Source: Marsupella aquatica
Taxonomy: Eukaryota > Marchantiophyta
Length of the DNA: 64,000 nucleotides
Direction of reading: 5' to 3'
Assembly: GCA_973895155.1 (NCBI GenBank)
Contig: OZ316898.1
Span: 9,362,001 to 9,426,000 of the forward strand
This document shows, in pieces, positions 49,421 to 61,176 of this stretch; within the stretch, counting starts at the first letter, position 1; each line of letters opens with the position of its first letter. Made by a program: the position numbers and the translations under genes. The notes under the pieces are model-generated. The model saw only the letters and a list, made by a program, of their open reading frames with translations, was not told where the DNA came from and made no database searches.

Positions 49421-51600
49421 TTCGTTTCTAGTAGTGTCCAGAGACCTCTAGACTCTAGACGGCCCCGACTCTTTATCGTCGCTACCAGCCTAAGGCCTCG
49501 GACGACTCTAACGACGGACCTTACCGCTTTTCAGGAGTCAGAACTCAGAACGCCCAGACCCACTAACAGCCGGTCTTCCGGTCGTTCTTAACCGACCTTC
49601 CGGGACAGCTGCTGACCACCGTCCCCGGTCTCCCGGTCGCGTGGCGACTCGCTCCTCGTTACGTCTCACCGACTACCGTCTGATGGGTTCCCGGTTTCCC
49701 GGTCGCGCTGCCGGTCGCGCCGGTAGCCGCGGCTTTGAGCTTCCCATCCGCCGGTGGGTCGCTCGCCCGATGCAACGACGCTGTACACGTGTCCGGCACT
49801 GTTCGTGTGTGAAGTGGCATTCCTTCTTCGCCTTTTGGGGCCCGCACTTCTGTGGGGGGTGGCACCGCTTTTCTTTTTTGTCGTTCTGTGCCTTTAGACT
49901 GTTTGGCCACAACAAACTTGTTTCAATTGGGCCTCTCAAAACTAGTGCAGTTTATTGGGTCAGCTCCAATGGGAGATTTGTGTCGTTGACCACACTGAAA
50001 CCTAACTTTAAGGTAAACTTAACCAGAGGGTTTTGGGTCACAACACCCACTGGCTTCACCATGTTTGTTTTCAGAGCACCAACAATTCTTGAAGGGGGCT
50101 CATGCATTTTCTAGTACAATTTTTTTGCTGTGGGTGCCAGTGCACTGACACCGGAGTAGTGGCAACATCATTTTTTTGGAATAGCAGATATTTTGCCTAC
50201 TGCCGAGTCTGGGGCATTCTGGTCACTGGAAACCTCCATGGACCAACTGGTTTGAGATGCCATAATATCTTACTATATAATGGCAACCCAGAAGCTACTT
50301 TTAAAGGGCAACTGTCTAGAGTGAAACCTCTAGAGAATAACTCAAATAAGGACAAAATGTATAATGACTCTGAATAAGACAAATCTAAAAGGTGCACAAA
50401 AAAATTGATATGCAAAGATAAAAGAAAAGAGTATAAATTTTATTTTATTTTTCATTTTTTTGTTTTCAATTCTATTTAAGTCAGGCTAGTAGTTATAATC
50501 ATGTGTCTAAGGTTAACCTGGTGTCATCAGTTAGCCAAGAAAAGAGTAACAATAAACACTCAACTACCCTTCAGGACTGTAGTTACCTCACCAAAACTCA
50601 GGTTGGGTTAACCAAGGGCTCTTTTGGATATGATTTTTGTTCTGCATGTATATCTTCTGTTCATTGTTTTCCATACTCTTGGGAGTATTTGGCCAAAAGA
50701 AAATGTTTCAATTTGTTCCCCAGAAAGGTCAATTTTGTTCATCTGTCCTTTTCATACAATTGATTGGTATTTTAAATCTAGGTACACTAAAAAGCAAAAC
50801 TATAAATTGAGATAGCATCCAATCTATAACTTTTTGCAGTCACAAGTTTTGTCTGCTCACATGAGATCTATACAAATTTTTAAAAGTGTACGTTTTACCT
50901 AAAACAATATGAATTTGAAGTAACATATTGCGATTTTAATGTACAGAACAGTTTGGGACCTTGTACGTTTAAAAGTTTGGATGAGCTCCCATCCTAGCTT
51001 TTGACTCTTTAAAACAGAGCATAAGGAAAAGTGTGCACACGTAAGATGATTGAAAGTGCTTATGGAGCTCAAGCTCGAGCAACTAATAGTCAATCTCTCA
51101 TAGTTGGTGCTAGTGTGCCTTCGCAGAGGCTTGCCCCACTAGAGAACATTCCTGTCATACTTGCAGATTTAATTAAGACACTATATGTGTACTATTAGCT
51201 CTAGCTGATTTACTTTAGATGTGTACATCAGTCCATCCCTCTAGTGCAGTGCTAGCAAAATTCCCCTTTCTTTTATCCTTTTTCCCTTAGGGTTGCACTG
51301 TCTTGCTTCTTTTGCACTTGTCCTCTTTGGATTTCTTTTTGTTTGCTTTGCATTGTACTTTGTTTGGCCCTTCCTGTTCAATATATTTTTCTTTCATTAT
51401 GGAAGATGATAAGGAAATTTTGCACGTGTATTTTTAGATGTATGATAGCACCACAAAAATCAGGCCTTTAAATGAATTTTAAACAGGATTGCCATCTTGG
51501 GAACTTTCATTTCCAAAAGAGATATTATGGTGCATCGTAGCTATCGCGCACGAAATGCAAACTCACTATGGCGGCATGTGAATAGCCTAGTCACCAATGA
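49421..51600. other. Intergenic; GC-rich patch, then AT-rich dispersed repeats
   Basis: From 49430 to 49770 the sequence is GC-rich, with repeated tcccggtcgc and ccggtc phrases. Open frames on both strands there are compositional. From 49900 on, AT-rich DNA holds the dispersed-repeat fragments 50313-50350 (like 44487-44530) and 51106-51175 (like 41791-41860). No gene is supported. Confidence 0.4.
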
Positions 51601-51604
51601 GATC

Positions 51605-51935
51605 CTTCATCCTCTCTCTTTCTTGTCTTTCTAAAGGGTGGCTTTACACTAAGTCAGCCCCATTGCTTCTTTTTTCCTTCTCATATTAAATCTAGACATA
51701 GAATGAGTGGAAATGGCCACATTTGGATTTACAAAAACTCAGAGACTTATTCAACACTTAGATATTGTCTCTGACCATCCTTCATGATAAACAGTGGGCC
51801 AAGGAAATGCTGATGTGGAGAGTTTGCTTTGTCTAGATTTAAGACCAATTCCGGCATTGGCCCTAACCTTTCCAAACATTGGCTCTTTCATATGAGAGAC
51901 TGATGTTATTGAGCTTTGTTTCAAAAGATATTTTG
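51605..51935. repeat. Diverged direct repeat, copy 1
   Basis: Shares order and many words with 53705-54010: gggtggctttaca, ggttttacaa/ggatttacaa, and ...ccaa...ttggctc(t/c)ttcat. Each copy is followed about 0.7-0.8 kb later by an LTR-like repeat, so the two halves look like an old tandem duplication. Confidence 0.5.
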
Positions 51936-52743
51936 TTTGGAGTTTATAGTTAGAATGAGAAGTGGCACTCCAGTTTGCTTCCGTGTAAAAATGTCCCAAG
52001 TGCCCCCCGTATCCTGTATAAAGTCACTCTAAGGCAAAATTGAAGCTGTGGAAATAGCTTGAAAGCAAATCACTCAGTTTCTATTTAGTGATAAAATTTC
52101 TACAAACTACCAAGAGCCTAGCCAAGAGCCTGTAGATAACGTAACAAGAATCGGATGGGAACCAGAGTGGACATTTGTGGCATAAACCTTCTTCCTCCCC
52201 TCTATACTACTAGCCTGGTTGAGTGCCTGATCTTTGAATGGAACTAGAGGTGTTTTGGTAATTGCACAAAAATAACACAGCCAAATACATAGTTGGAATA
52301 ACACTTAATGAATTGAAAAGAATGATTGGGTTTATCATGATATTGAGTGACATGTACACTGTCTATATATTATCACATTTTTATCTACAATTACCAGGCT
52401 GTGAAATAGAATGAACACTTCAAGTACCCAGAGACTCACCTTGCCCAAGTCTCCAATTTCCCCACATCCCCCATATAGACTTACCTTACACCAATCTCCA
52501 ATTATCCCCTCACCCCCCAGATTTAGGGTTTAGAGGTTTCTTACTAGAAGGTGAACCTGGAAGAGTGCTTTCAATACCCATGTTGTAGTTTTGGAATTGC
52601 TAATTATGGTGATTTTATAGTTAGATTCACTAGTCTGTACCTTTTTAAACTCATATTGACTGTGGCAATTTTTTGTTTACATCTTTTAGGCCACAAGGAG
52701 CAGAGCCCAAAACATTGACTCTAACATAGGGGAGATGGTCTTC

Positions 52744-53173
52744 TATCGTGCGCATACACATCGCTACATAACATACATCGCATGTCACACACATTCAAAC
52801 ATAAACACAAACAACCATAAGAGAATAGGGTACAAGTGAAACTCATGTCCACACATCTCCAAAACCCACAATATCGATGCCAACAATACACGATCAATCC
52901 GGCCTATTCCAATCACACACCTATGTCAAACTCAACGCACCTTGCACTCAAGGAATTGATGTTACATAAAAGGAGCTCTCAACCACCATAACCACAACTC
53001 AAGCTCCCCTCTCCAATACTCAACGTCAAAAGATAATCTTTCCATATATCACAATGGGAGAACTACTCTCCACACAAACCCAACTGAACCCTATTGGCTC
53101 ATATAACACACATACAAAACATATAAACTTAGATAGCATGATATACTATAATACTACCTAGAATGGTGTGAGC
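52744..53173 (-). repeat. LTR-like repeat, copy 1 (diverged)
   Basis: A 430-bp copy of the sequence at 54684-55099. Shared words include gtgcgcatacacatcgctac, tccacacat, ccaaaacccacaat, caacgcacctt and ggtgtga. In the minus-strand sense the best-preserved copies begin TGTCACACC and end GCACGACA, the TG...CA ends of an LTR. No coding. Confidence 0.6.
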
Positions 53174-53704
53174 AGGTAAAGCCATAGATCAAGATCTTGA
53201 AAACCCAAACCGAGTAAGGAGTCAACTACTCTATAATCTATCTCATATGTATATCCAATAACCAGAAAACCTGGTTAGTGGATTGAGTGAGTGGGTTGGA
53301 CTTGACCTTTTAGATTTTCTTTACTGGGTTTGGTCAACACCCAATTATAGTAAACCCAGTTGGGTTGGAGATGCTCTGACAAGGGGAAAATTTGGGGTCT
53401 CAAGTTCCCATTTAAGGAAACGAAAAACAAGTATAAAAGTCTCTCTTTTCTTGGGGTGGGGGTGCGAGGAGAACAGAAGGAAAGTGTCATTTTGCACACC
53501 TTCACAGAAAACAATGTTTGCATTATTGATTTGTTGATGTTGCTTAGATGCTTTACAATGGCCTGTTTTTGCTGCAAGGTGAACAAACACATAAACATTT
53601 TGAGAAGGCTCTATGGTCAAATGTTGAGGTGAAAAGTGGTAAGAAAGTGGCAGTGTCCACTACGACGCCCTAATTGAACCCAGATTCATGCCACTTTCTT
53701 ACCC
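53174..53704. other. Spacer between LTR-like copies
   Basis: Opposite-strand frames overlap at 53275-53632 but resemble no family. I see no primer-binding site next to either LTR-like copy. Confidence 0.35.
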
Positions 53705-54010
53705 CTCTTCTAGCTCAAAACTGAGGGTGGCTTTACAAGACATTAGATGCACACAGTCTTCTTTTTATTCCCTCTAAGATTAATGTGGACAGTCTAAACA
53801 ATTGGGAACAGCTGCAATTGGTTTTACAAGAAATGGGGGGTCATTTAGGTCAAGTGTCTATCAATCCTACATAGCAAGTAGTGTGGGTCCTACTAAATGT
53901 TAATGTGGAGTGCTTATTTGTCTGGAGGATTAGACCTTCCAACGTGGTCCAGATATTTTCAAACTTTGGCTCCTTCATTACTTGTATTTATTGAAGTTCA
54001 TTAAAATATC
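53705..54010. repeat. Diverged direct repeat, copy 2
   Basis: Partner of 51605-51935. It also ends in a cttcattacttgtatttattgaag stretch that parallels tcatatgagagactgatgttattgag in copy 1. Confidence 0.5.
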
Positions 54011-54683
54011 TTTGGTAAGGAATCTGTACGTAAGGTTATATGGAGCTCATCTGTCATGCTGAATCTACAATAGCGTTGTGTTCTAAATTCCATTCAAATG
54101 CATAGGATTAAGCTACAGTTACAGTAAGCTACTATAGGATACCTATATTTGCATTAGATCTATTTAAACATGCATTTTATTGGATAATAATGCTAGGATA
54201 GACCAGAAAAGTGTGCATTTTTTGTTCAACGGAAAAGGTGCTATTTGAGGAATAAAAGGTTTGTGTGCTGTACATCGCACAAATCCATTGAGGCGTTAGT
54301 TTCATTTTGTTTATGATGCTGTAGATTTAGAATAAAACGTTTTCATGGAAATAAGAGTCAGGATCCCATCCAAGTACAAAAGTTCAGACATCCATCCTAC
54401 CTGAGCTTCTGGCCCTTGTACGGTAAGCAGCAGCCCAGCTTTCCAGTTTTCAACCACAGTTAATTTACTTCACTATGAAACAACATTATGTCAGCCGTTG
54501 ATCTCCTCGATCTACCATCAGCCCATTATTCTTGCGTGCAAAGAGAGATGGTTTTCTCAAGAAAGCACAGTCTCCTCTTTGTAACCGCAAACTCCACAAG
54601 CACAAAACCTGGTTTAGTGCAAGGCATCTTGTTCTATGAGTTTGCATCATTTTGCACTATTTTAAAGCAAAACAGGTCTGAAA

Positions 54684-55099
54684 TATCGTGCGCATACACA
54701 TCGCTACACAACATATATCGTTTGTCACACGTATCCAAACATAGTCACAATCCACTAACACAAACATAAGAGAATGGAGTACAAATAGAACCAATGTCCA
54801 CACATGCCCAAAACCCACAATCCCGTCTGACGCGATCACACATATATGTCAAGCCCAACGCACCTTGTGCTTCAAGGAATCCACGTTACATACACACAAC
54901 CTCGTCAGCCACACCATAGCCACCAAGCTCATGCTCAAAGGCTCAACATTGAAAGATGAGGCCTTTGAGCCAACACAAGGGGATAACTATCCCTCACACC
55001 AACTCAAACTAAACACAAAGTGCTCATATAGCACACATACAAAACCTCTATACCCTGGATAGTACGATATACTTTACTACCACTCTAAATGGTGTGACA
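54684..55099 (-). repeat. LTR-like repeat, copy 2
   Basis: A 416-bp copy. In the minus-strand sense it starts TGTCACACC at 55099 and ends GCGCACGATA at 54684, with the last CA changed to TA. It lies 2 bases from the partial copy 3. It may be the 3' LTR, or part of it, of the retrotransposon upstream at 55.4 kb and beyond, but no matching 5' LTR is in the window. Confidence 0.65.
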
Positions 55100-55101
55100 G
55101 C

Positions 55102-55240
55102 TGTCGTGCGCATACACATCGCTACACAACATACATCGTTTGTCACACGTATCCAAACATAGTCACAATCCACTAACACAAACATAAGAGAATGGAGTAC
55201 AAATATAACCAATGTCCACACATGCCCAAAACCCACAATT
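55102..55240 (-). repeat. LTR-like repeat, partial copy 3
   Basis: 139 bases nearly identical to 54684-54823. In the minus-strand sense it ends ...GACA, then GC, then the TGTC start of copy 2: an LTR-LTR junction. Its other side, at 55241, meets a G-rich tract on the minus strand (CTAGGGGGGC), which could be the polypurine tract of the adjacent retrotransposon. Confidence 0.6.
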
Positions 55241-55416
55241 GCCCCCCTAGCTGGGAGTGAGGTCCCCTAACTCTAGCTAGCCATAAGTTCTACAAGGTTA
55301 ATATACACTTAAAGTTGTAGGTGCAAAGATCAGGAGGCCGGGTGCAAGTGAGCCCCATCGATCACCTACCTGCAATCTATATCTTCCACAAGAACACAAA
55401 TGATAACTAGTCGGCA

Positions 55417-56670
55417 TCACCGACATTGAGGACAAAACCATGATCCGCTAGGAATCATGTGCAAGGGTGGTGTCAAACACGACATGTGCCATCCTCTAGA
55501 ACACCTATCACAAATCAACATAGTAGCTGCTTCCTGAGCAGACCCACACAACATACACTTCAAGCTAGCACGAACATGTGCCAAGCTTGGATCCACAGTG
55601 CCATCAATGTTTGGAAGGTGACATGACGCACAATTACGCACGTGATCCTTCCAAACCATACCATCACGCCCTTCCAACATAAGGACTCCAGAAGGCAACA
55701 CTTCACGCACACGCAAGATTGTCCGCCCTGCGGTCACATCAAGCGTTGTTGGTGCTGTCTGCTGCAAATAAACATAATCGTCAGGATGAAATCTCCTAAT
55801 CCTTGTGCGATAACCTCCTCCACGAATAGTAGCATACCGCAAAGTATCATGATGCTGGGCAATAGCAAGGTTGTCAAAGGCCATGGGCATGACTCTCTCA
55901 AAAACTTGTGCCCTCTCTAAACAAACCTCTACCCAAATATCTGGATCATCCAAATCCACAACAGTTGCAACATCACAATGAATAGCCGCTGGCAAATCTG
56001 GCTCTCTACCATAGAGCAAGAAATAGGGTGAGAAGGATGCAAGTGATGCTTGTCGACTGAAACGGTAGCCCATAGCTAACCAAGGCAGTTGGAGATCCCA
56101 GTCTCCCAAAATACCAACCTGCAAGCCATACTTGCACAATCCTCTCTTCATAGTTTGTACAACTCTCTCTGCCAATCCATCTGCCTCAGGATGATCGCGA
56201 GAAGTAGTACAATGGTCAATCAGAGCTTGCTCACACAAACTCTCAAAATCTCCATGGAATTCCGTGCCCTGATCAGTCAACACCTCAGCTGGTGCTCCAA
56301 AGTGACTGAGTACACGATCCAAAAATGTGGCAGCAACTCCTCCACTAGCTTTATCTGGCAACGCGACTAGCTCAATCCACTTGGAGAAATGCTCCACCAT
56401 AACCAAAACATAACGGTTATGTCGTTGGGTGAGAGGCAATGGACCAGCAAAGTCCAAAATCCATCTGTACCCCAAACCCATGATTGGCAATGGATGCAAT
56501 TGGGGAGTGGGAGCATTAAATGATGCTCGCACTTGATCACAAACCACACACTTAGCTATCAATTGCTGAACATCAGTGTGCATACCACACCACCAATACT
56601 GTGTCTGCAGCAAGCTATAAGTGCGCTTGACACCAAAGTGCCCTAACTCCTCGTGCGCATGTTGCACCAA
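55417..56670 (-). pseudogene. Integrase with C-terminal PHD finger
   Basis: 417 aa, open throughout, but detached from RT-RNase H by a frameshift near 56690. The zinc-binding HHCC segment is at residues 4-46 (HAHEELGHFG...CVVC). The catalytic core has D in LDFAGP, D in LTDQGTEF and E in DGLAERVV, the DDE triad. A GPY/F-like tail follows (RVREVLPSGVLMLEGRDG). The last 47 residues form a PHD finger: CMLC, CDRC, H and C in WHMSC, then CPQC, complete C4HC3 spacing. PHD fingers read histone H3 tails. Here one stands where chromoviruses have a chromodomain, which suggests chromatin-guided integration; that is inference. The protein ends naturally at TGA 55417-55419. Confidence 0.92.
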
Positions 56671-56747
56671 TGTACTCGTTGTGATGGTTTTGGTATCACC
56701 AATACCTTACCATCACGTAGTACTCTCAAAAGATGGTTTCCTTCCCA

Positions 56748-58571
56748 TCAAAACCTCTTGGCTCTCTGTAGAACCCTGTCACGTTCCTTGGTATCAACAC
56801 TGCCAACAATAGAACCACTACGTAGATATTCCAACACTATCACATCATTGTGAATATCTTGTTGTCCAGAAGTTACCTCACCAACATACACATCTGAAGA
56901 CTCATCATCTACTTCATCCAATGAAGTAGAATCCACAGATCCACTGCATGCTGGAACCCAACAAAGGAAGGCAGATGTATGCCATCCTGGCACCATCTCC
57001 TTATCTGACTCATCATGCCATCTGGCTCTAGTCTCATCCTGCTGACTGGTACATGGGTTGCGGCTCAATCCATCCGCATCCAAGTTCACTTTTCCAGGTC
57101 TATGTACAACTTGGAAATCATATTCCTACAACAACAATGCCCATCTTGCAAGCTTCCCAGTAAGCTTGTCAGACTCCATTAACCACTTGAGAGGCTGATG
57201 ATCAGTGATCAAAGTGAAAGGATTACCAAACAAGTAACAGCGGAAATGTGCCACAGTCCACACTGCTGCCAAACACTCTCCCTCATAAGAGCTATACTTA
57301 GCCTCTGCTGAATTGTTTGATCTACTGGCATATGCCACAACAAACTCATGTCCTTCATCATCTTTCTGAGTTAGCACTGCTCCAAGTCCTACTCCACTCC
57401 AATCAGTGTGTAGCTGAAATGGTCTCCCTGAAATGGGTCTTCTCAAAATAGAGGATGATGCCAATCTTTCTTTCAACTCCTGAAAGGCATGCTCCTGATC
57501 ATCACCCCAAATCCATTCCTGATCCAACTTAGTGAGTATGGTCAAAGGTTTAACAAGCTGGCTAAATCCTTTAACATACCTCCTATACTAGCTCGCCAAT
57601 CCCAAGAATGCACGAACTCTGCTCACATCAATAGGACGAGGAATCTGTGTAATGGCCTCCACTTTAGTCTATTGTACACCCAATCCCTCTGGGTATATAG
57701 TGTGGCCCAAATACTCAATCTGTTCTTGGAAGAACTTATACTTGCCAGGATGGAGCTTCAATCCATGTTCCCTCAATCTCTCAAACACAATCTGCACGTG
57801 TTGTTGATGTTCTTCCACAGTAGAAGAATAAACCAAAATATCATCAATATAACATCTGACAAAATCCAAACCTGCAAGGATTCGATCCATGACTCTCTGA
57901 AACTCAGTTGGTGCATTCTTCAACCCAAATGGTAAGAACAACCACTGATACAAATGATCTTTGCCATAAGAATCAATTCCCCAGAATACTGTCTTGGACC
58001 TGTCAGAATGTCTGATTGGAAGCTGATGGTACCCTGCCCTCAGATCCAATGAACTAAAAACCTTTGCATGCCCCATTGCATCAAAGATATCCTCAAGTGT
58101 GGGCATGGCATATCGATCAGATTTTGTATGACGATTAATAGGTCGATAATCACCACACATGCGCCTGTCCGTGTAATTACCATGCACATCCTTCTTGGCT
58201 GGCATCATTGTGGCAGATGCATACTCCCCGTATGAGATCTCCACCAAACTAGCCTCCAACAAATCCTGAGTTCTGCTTTGAATTAGAGCTCTCTCCATGT
58301 CACTATAACGGTATGGTCTACGAAAGATTGGCGCATCACTATCCAATTCAATCTGAATACCAGGGCCCTTCAATGTCCCCAAATCCTTCATGCTGAATGC
58401 AAAACAATTCTAGTAACTCTTTAGGAATTGATGCATGCGACGTCTCTCATCCCCTGTCAACTTAGGACCAATCTGTGGCTCCCAACTCTCCACCAGATCC
58501 CTAATATTTTTTTGTAGGGTAGAAGAGATAGCCGATGATTGCTATTTAGCAGTAGATTGAGCAGTCTCTTC
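56748..58571 (-). pseudogene. Reverse transcriptase and RNase H
   Basis: One reading frame from 58571 to 56748, cut by TAG at 58542, 58410, 57669, 57588 and 57126 and ended by TGA at 56748. RT motifs: MCGDYRPIN, FSSLDLRAGYHQ, FLPFGLKNAPTEFQRVMD, CYIDDILVYSS (the YxDD box), LGHTIYPEG. RNase H motifs: HTDWSGVGLGAVL, YEGECLAAVW, LITDHQPLKWL, and ADGLSRNP after it. The enzyme would copy element RNA to DNA and remove the RNA. Conserved residues are intact apart from the stops, so decay is fairly recent or came mainly by nonsense changes. Confidence 0.93.
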
Positions 58572-59675
58572 CTACTCAACAATCTGTCTAGCCTTGGCCA
58601 ATCCTGCCATAGGTCCATGGACTGTCATCATTGTCTCAGTGGACCGCAAGCTCACTAATGGACGATCAGTAACACCAGCAGAGCGCATCCGCAATTGTTC
58701 AGCTACTCCCAAGCTGATAATCCAAGTCAAGCAATTTAATTCCATGGCTTGACCAAGGACTTGGCGGCGTGAACTCTCTGACACCGAGGCAACTGTAGTA
58801 GTGTTTGTCAAAAATCCCATAGCACGCTCTCTTTCATCAGCAGTAGGCTCCACTAACTGTTGTAGAGCTGTATCCCACACAAGTCCAGGCCCACCTGCTC
58901 TAAATGCATATGAAGTAGAATGGCTCACAAAAGTGGGTAATGCACAACGCGGGCGACCAACTACATTGACCACTACCAATGGAGGTTTGTCAGACTGGGT
59001 CACATGTTGTGCACAACGCCTTGGATCCAAAATATCATCCACCACCAAGGATGTTGAGCGAGGAATGCTATCAAATGCTCGCTTCAACACTTCACAAGGT
59101 AACAAATTAGTCCACCACAAGCGTGGACGATGTGCACGAGAACCCACACGTGCAGCATCCAATAACACAGCAGGTCCAATCCAAGATCTGACCTGATGAA
59201 CACTAGCAACAAGTCGATGATGCTCATCACCCAATAGTGGCACATTCTCCAAAATGTAGGTAGGGGAATGTGTTTGATGTAACTGGAGATGACGCAATAC
59301 CCGTAACATCTCTCAAAACAATGCAGAGCGTGGATCATGAAGTCCATGTCCAACTCCAGCTCTTGATTGGCCTTGACATGGCCAACCAGCAATCACCAAA
59401 TCAATGGGGCCAACGCGATCCAAATGATCCGCCCCCAGCAATGAAATATCAGTCGGCAATGCATGCTGATAGCCACGAACAGCATCCACTAGCAACAACT
59501 GTGGATAACGGTCTACCAACATAGCCACATGGCGCAATGAGACTCTCCGTGTTGTCTCATCTGTCTCCACATACAAGTAACGACGCACAGGAATTCCTGC
59601 CTGAAGAACAGTAGCCAATCCAGTGCTAATTCCACCAAATAGATCGAGCAAACAAATACCCTCTGGTGGATATTG
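58572..59675 (-). pseudogene. C5 cytosine DNA methyltransferase domain inside pol
   Basis: About 365 residues in the same frame as protease and RT, interrupted by one TGA at 59313-59315. Motifs in canonical order: I, LLDLFGGISTGLATVL (AdoMet site); II-III region, YVETDE; IV, AGWPCQGQSRAG with the catalytic Cys; VI, YILENVPLLG (ENV); VIII, GSRAHRPRLWWTNL; IX-X, ERERAMGF and RRQVLGQAMELNCL. The linear I-to-X order and AHRPRxxW resemble DNMT3-type enzymes; plant DRM proteins are circularly permuted and lack this order. All catalytic residues are present. In function it would methylate cytosines, perhaps on the element's own new DNA. DNMT domains in retrotransposons have been described in dinoflagellates and charophyte algae; here the host appears to be a land plant. 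Confidence 0.9.
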
Positions 59676-60053
59676 TCACGCAATAGGGGTGGTATCCAAT
59701 GGTGAAAGAGTCACTGATCCACCTGTAGGAGATTGCTCTGCTCTTGACTGTGGTGTAAAAGCATGACGCCATGCATCATGTACCAATTGTGCTGCCCTCT
59801 GCGGCAAGGCTGGTGCAGTACCCCATACTGGTGGCACAACACTAGTTGGATTGGGATCATCCCAATCCAGGTTGCTCCTTCGCACCATCTACTCCTCATG
59901 TGACTCCTCCACTGATGGAACATCTGCTGCATGTGCATTACCCTCCATCAAATCATCAGGATCAGTGATCACACCACTGAAGGCTGCCAAAAACAATAGT
60001 GTGGGTTTAGGGCCTCCCACAGGTCCACTAAATTGCACTGGCAACCTGCTCAA
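59676..60053 (-). pseudogene. Linker between protease and methyltransferase
   Basis: Coding-like sequence in the pol frame with TAG at 59889-59891 and TGA at 59676-59678. It contains SNLDWDDPNP, encoded by a 25-bp palindrome at 59846-59870 that also occurs seven times in the leader. No domain is recognised. Confidence 0.6.
59846..59870. repeat. 25-bp palindrome, pol copy
   Basis: ttggattgggatcatcccaa followed by tccag; it is nearly its own reverse complement and nearly identical to the leader palindromes at 63030-63472. Confidence 0.8.
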
Positions 60054-60542
60054 TCAAGCATCTCCTGACTGCCAATCAGGTCTATATGACACTGATTCAT
60101 CCCAAAAATCAAGAATAAATCCCATGGGGTACAACACTGTACATCCCACCAACACATCATAAGACTCTGCCTTAGTCAAAATAGCTCGCGCCTGTATGTG
60201 GGAGCTATCCTTGGCATGACCCTCCTGAATCCTCAATTCAAGTGGTCGTCTGGTGATGTGTTGTGTGGGTGTAGGTCCCCCCAATGAAGTCTGAATAGGA
60301 AAGGGACACTCCTCCAGATCGTCTAGACGCAATGCCAATCCTCGTACCGCAGACTTACCCAACATCAAGGGCTGAGCACCAATATCCAGTAACACTCTCT
60401 CTGGCTGGTATATGGCTCCAGTAGGCCCAACGAATTGAAAGATACCACTCTGATTATCCAATGACACAACACTAGGTTTAAACCTAGTCCTCTCAAATGC
60501 AGGGCGTGCTGGTAAATCCACCAACCTTGCTGCTGCTGCATG
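60054..60542 (-). pseudogene. Retropepsin-type aspartic protease
   Basis: The frame runs from just after TAG 60543 to TGA 60054. The active-site segment reads VLLDIGAQPLMLG, that is DIG instead of the usual DTG or DSG. The second conserved segment is DVLVGCTVLYPMGFILDF. The protease would cut the Gag-Pol polyprotein. The I for T/S change (one base) may be decay. Confidence 0.75.
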
Positions 60543-61176
60543 CTAGGTCTCACTAGTAACAGTAGGTGGTGTCAACTTTTCTGCTCTAGAACTGCATGCT
60601 GCCTCTACACAAGAAGCCAAAACTGGAGTATCCTCGCATAATGTGGCTGCCAATCTGAACACATCACTTGGACCAACTCCCAAGTTCAGCATGTCTGTCG
60701 CTGAAAATAATGGGGTGCGCGCTATGGTCGTAGCCACCCCCAGCAAGGTACCTGTCATCCCTGCTGCATCACTACCTGATTCTGCCAACTGATCCACACT
60801 AGGGTTTGTCCAAACCGGGTTCATAGAGGCAGTTTGAACTGTCTCTGATAATGTAAAAGATTGAGGAAGCTTTGTCTGCCGACGTGCATCCCCCCTCTGT
60901 GGATCTAGCTCCACTACTGCTCCTCGGGGCTCAAGAGCTTTTGCTGCCCCACGCATCAAAGATGTTGATGAATCCCATAGTGGCAAGATCTCCATCAACC
61001 CCATAAGATGTGGAAGCCCCATAGGATGTAGAAGCCCCATCACCAGAAGCAGGTCTCACTTGAGAACTAGCCATAGCAGCTAGTTGTTGCTCCAATTGAG
61101 CAATCTTAGTATCCTTAGGATCTGTGGTCACAGCAGGAGCAGTATCACCTCCCTGCCTCGCTACATGTGGCATACC
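60543..61176 (-). pseudogene. Gag-pol junction region
   Basis: Frame 1 (61173-60931, IAQLEQQLAAMASSQ, then Ser/Tyr/Gly repeats) continues gag after TGA 61177. The overlapping frame (from about 60980 to 60543) continues into the protease. The switch near 60950 is a net +1 shift; it could be a programmed gag-pol frameshift or a simple indel. No protein domain is recognised here. Confidence 0.55.
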
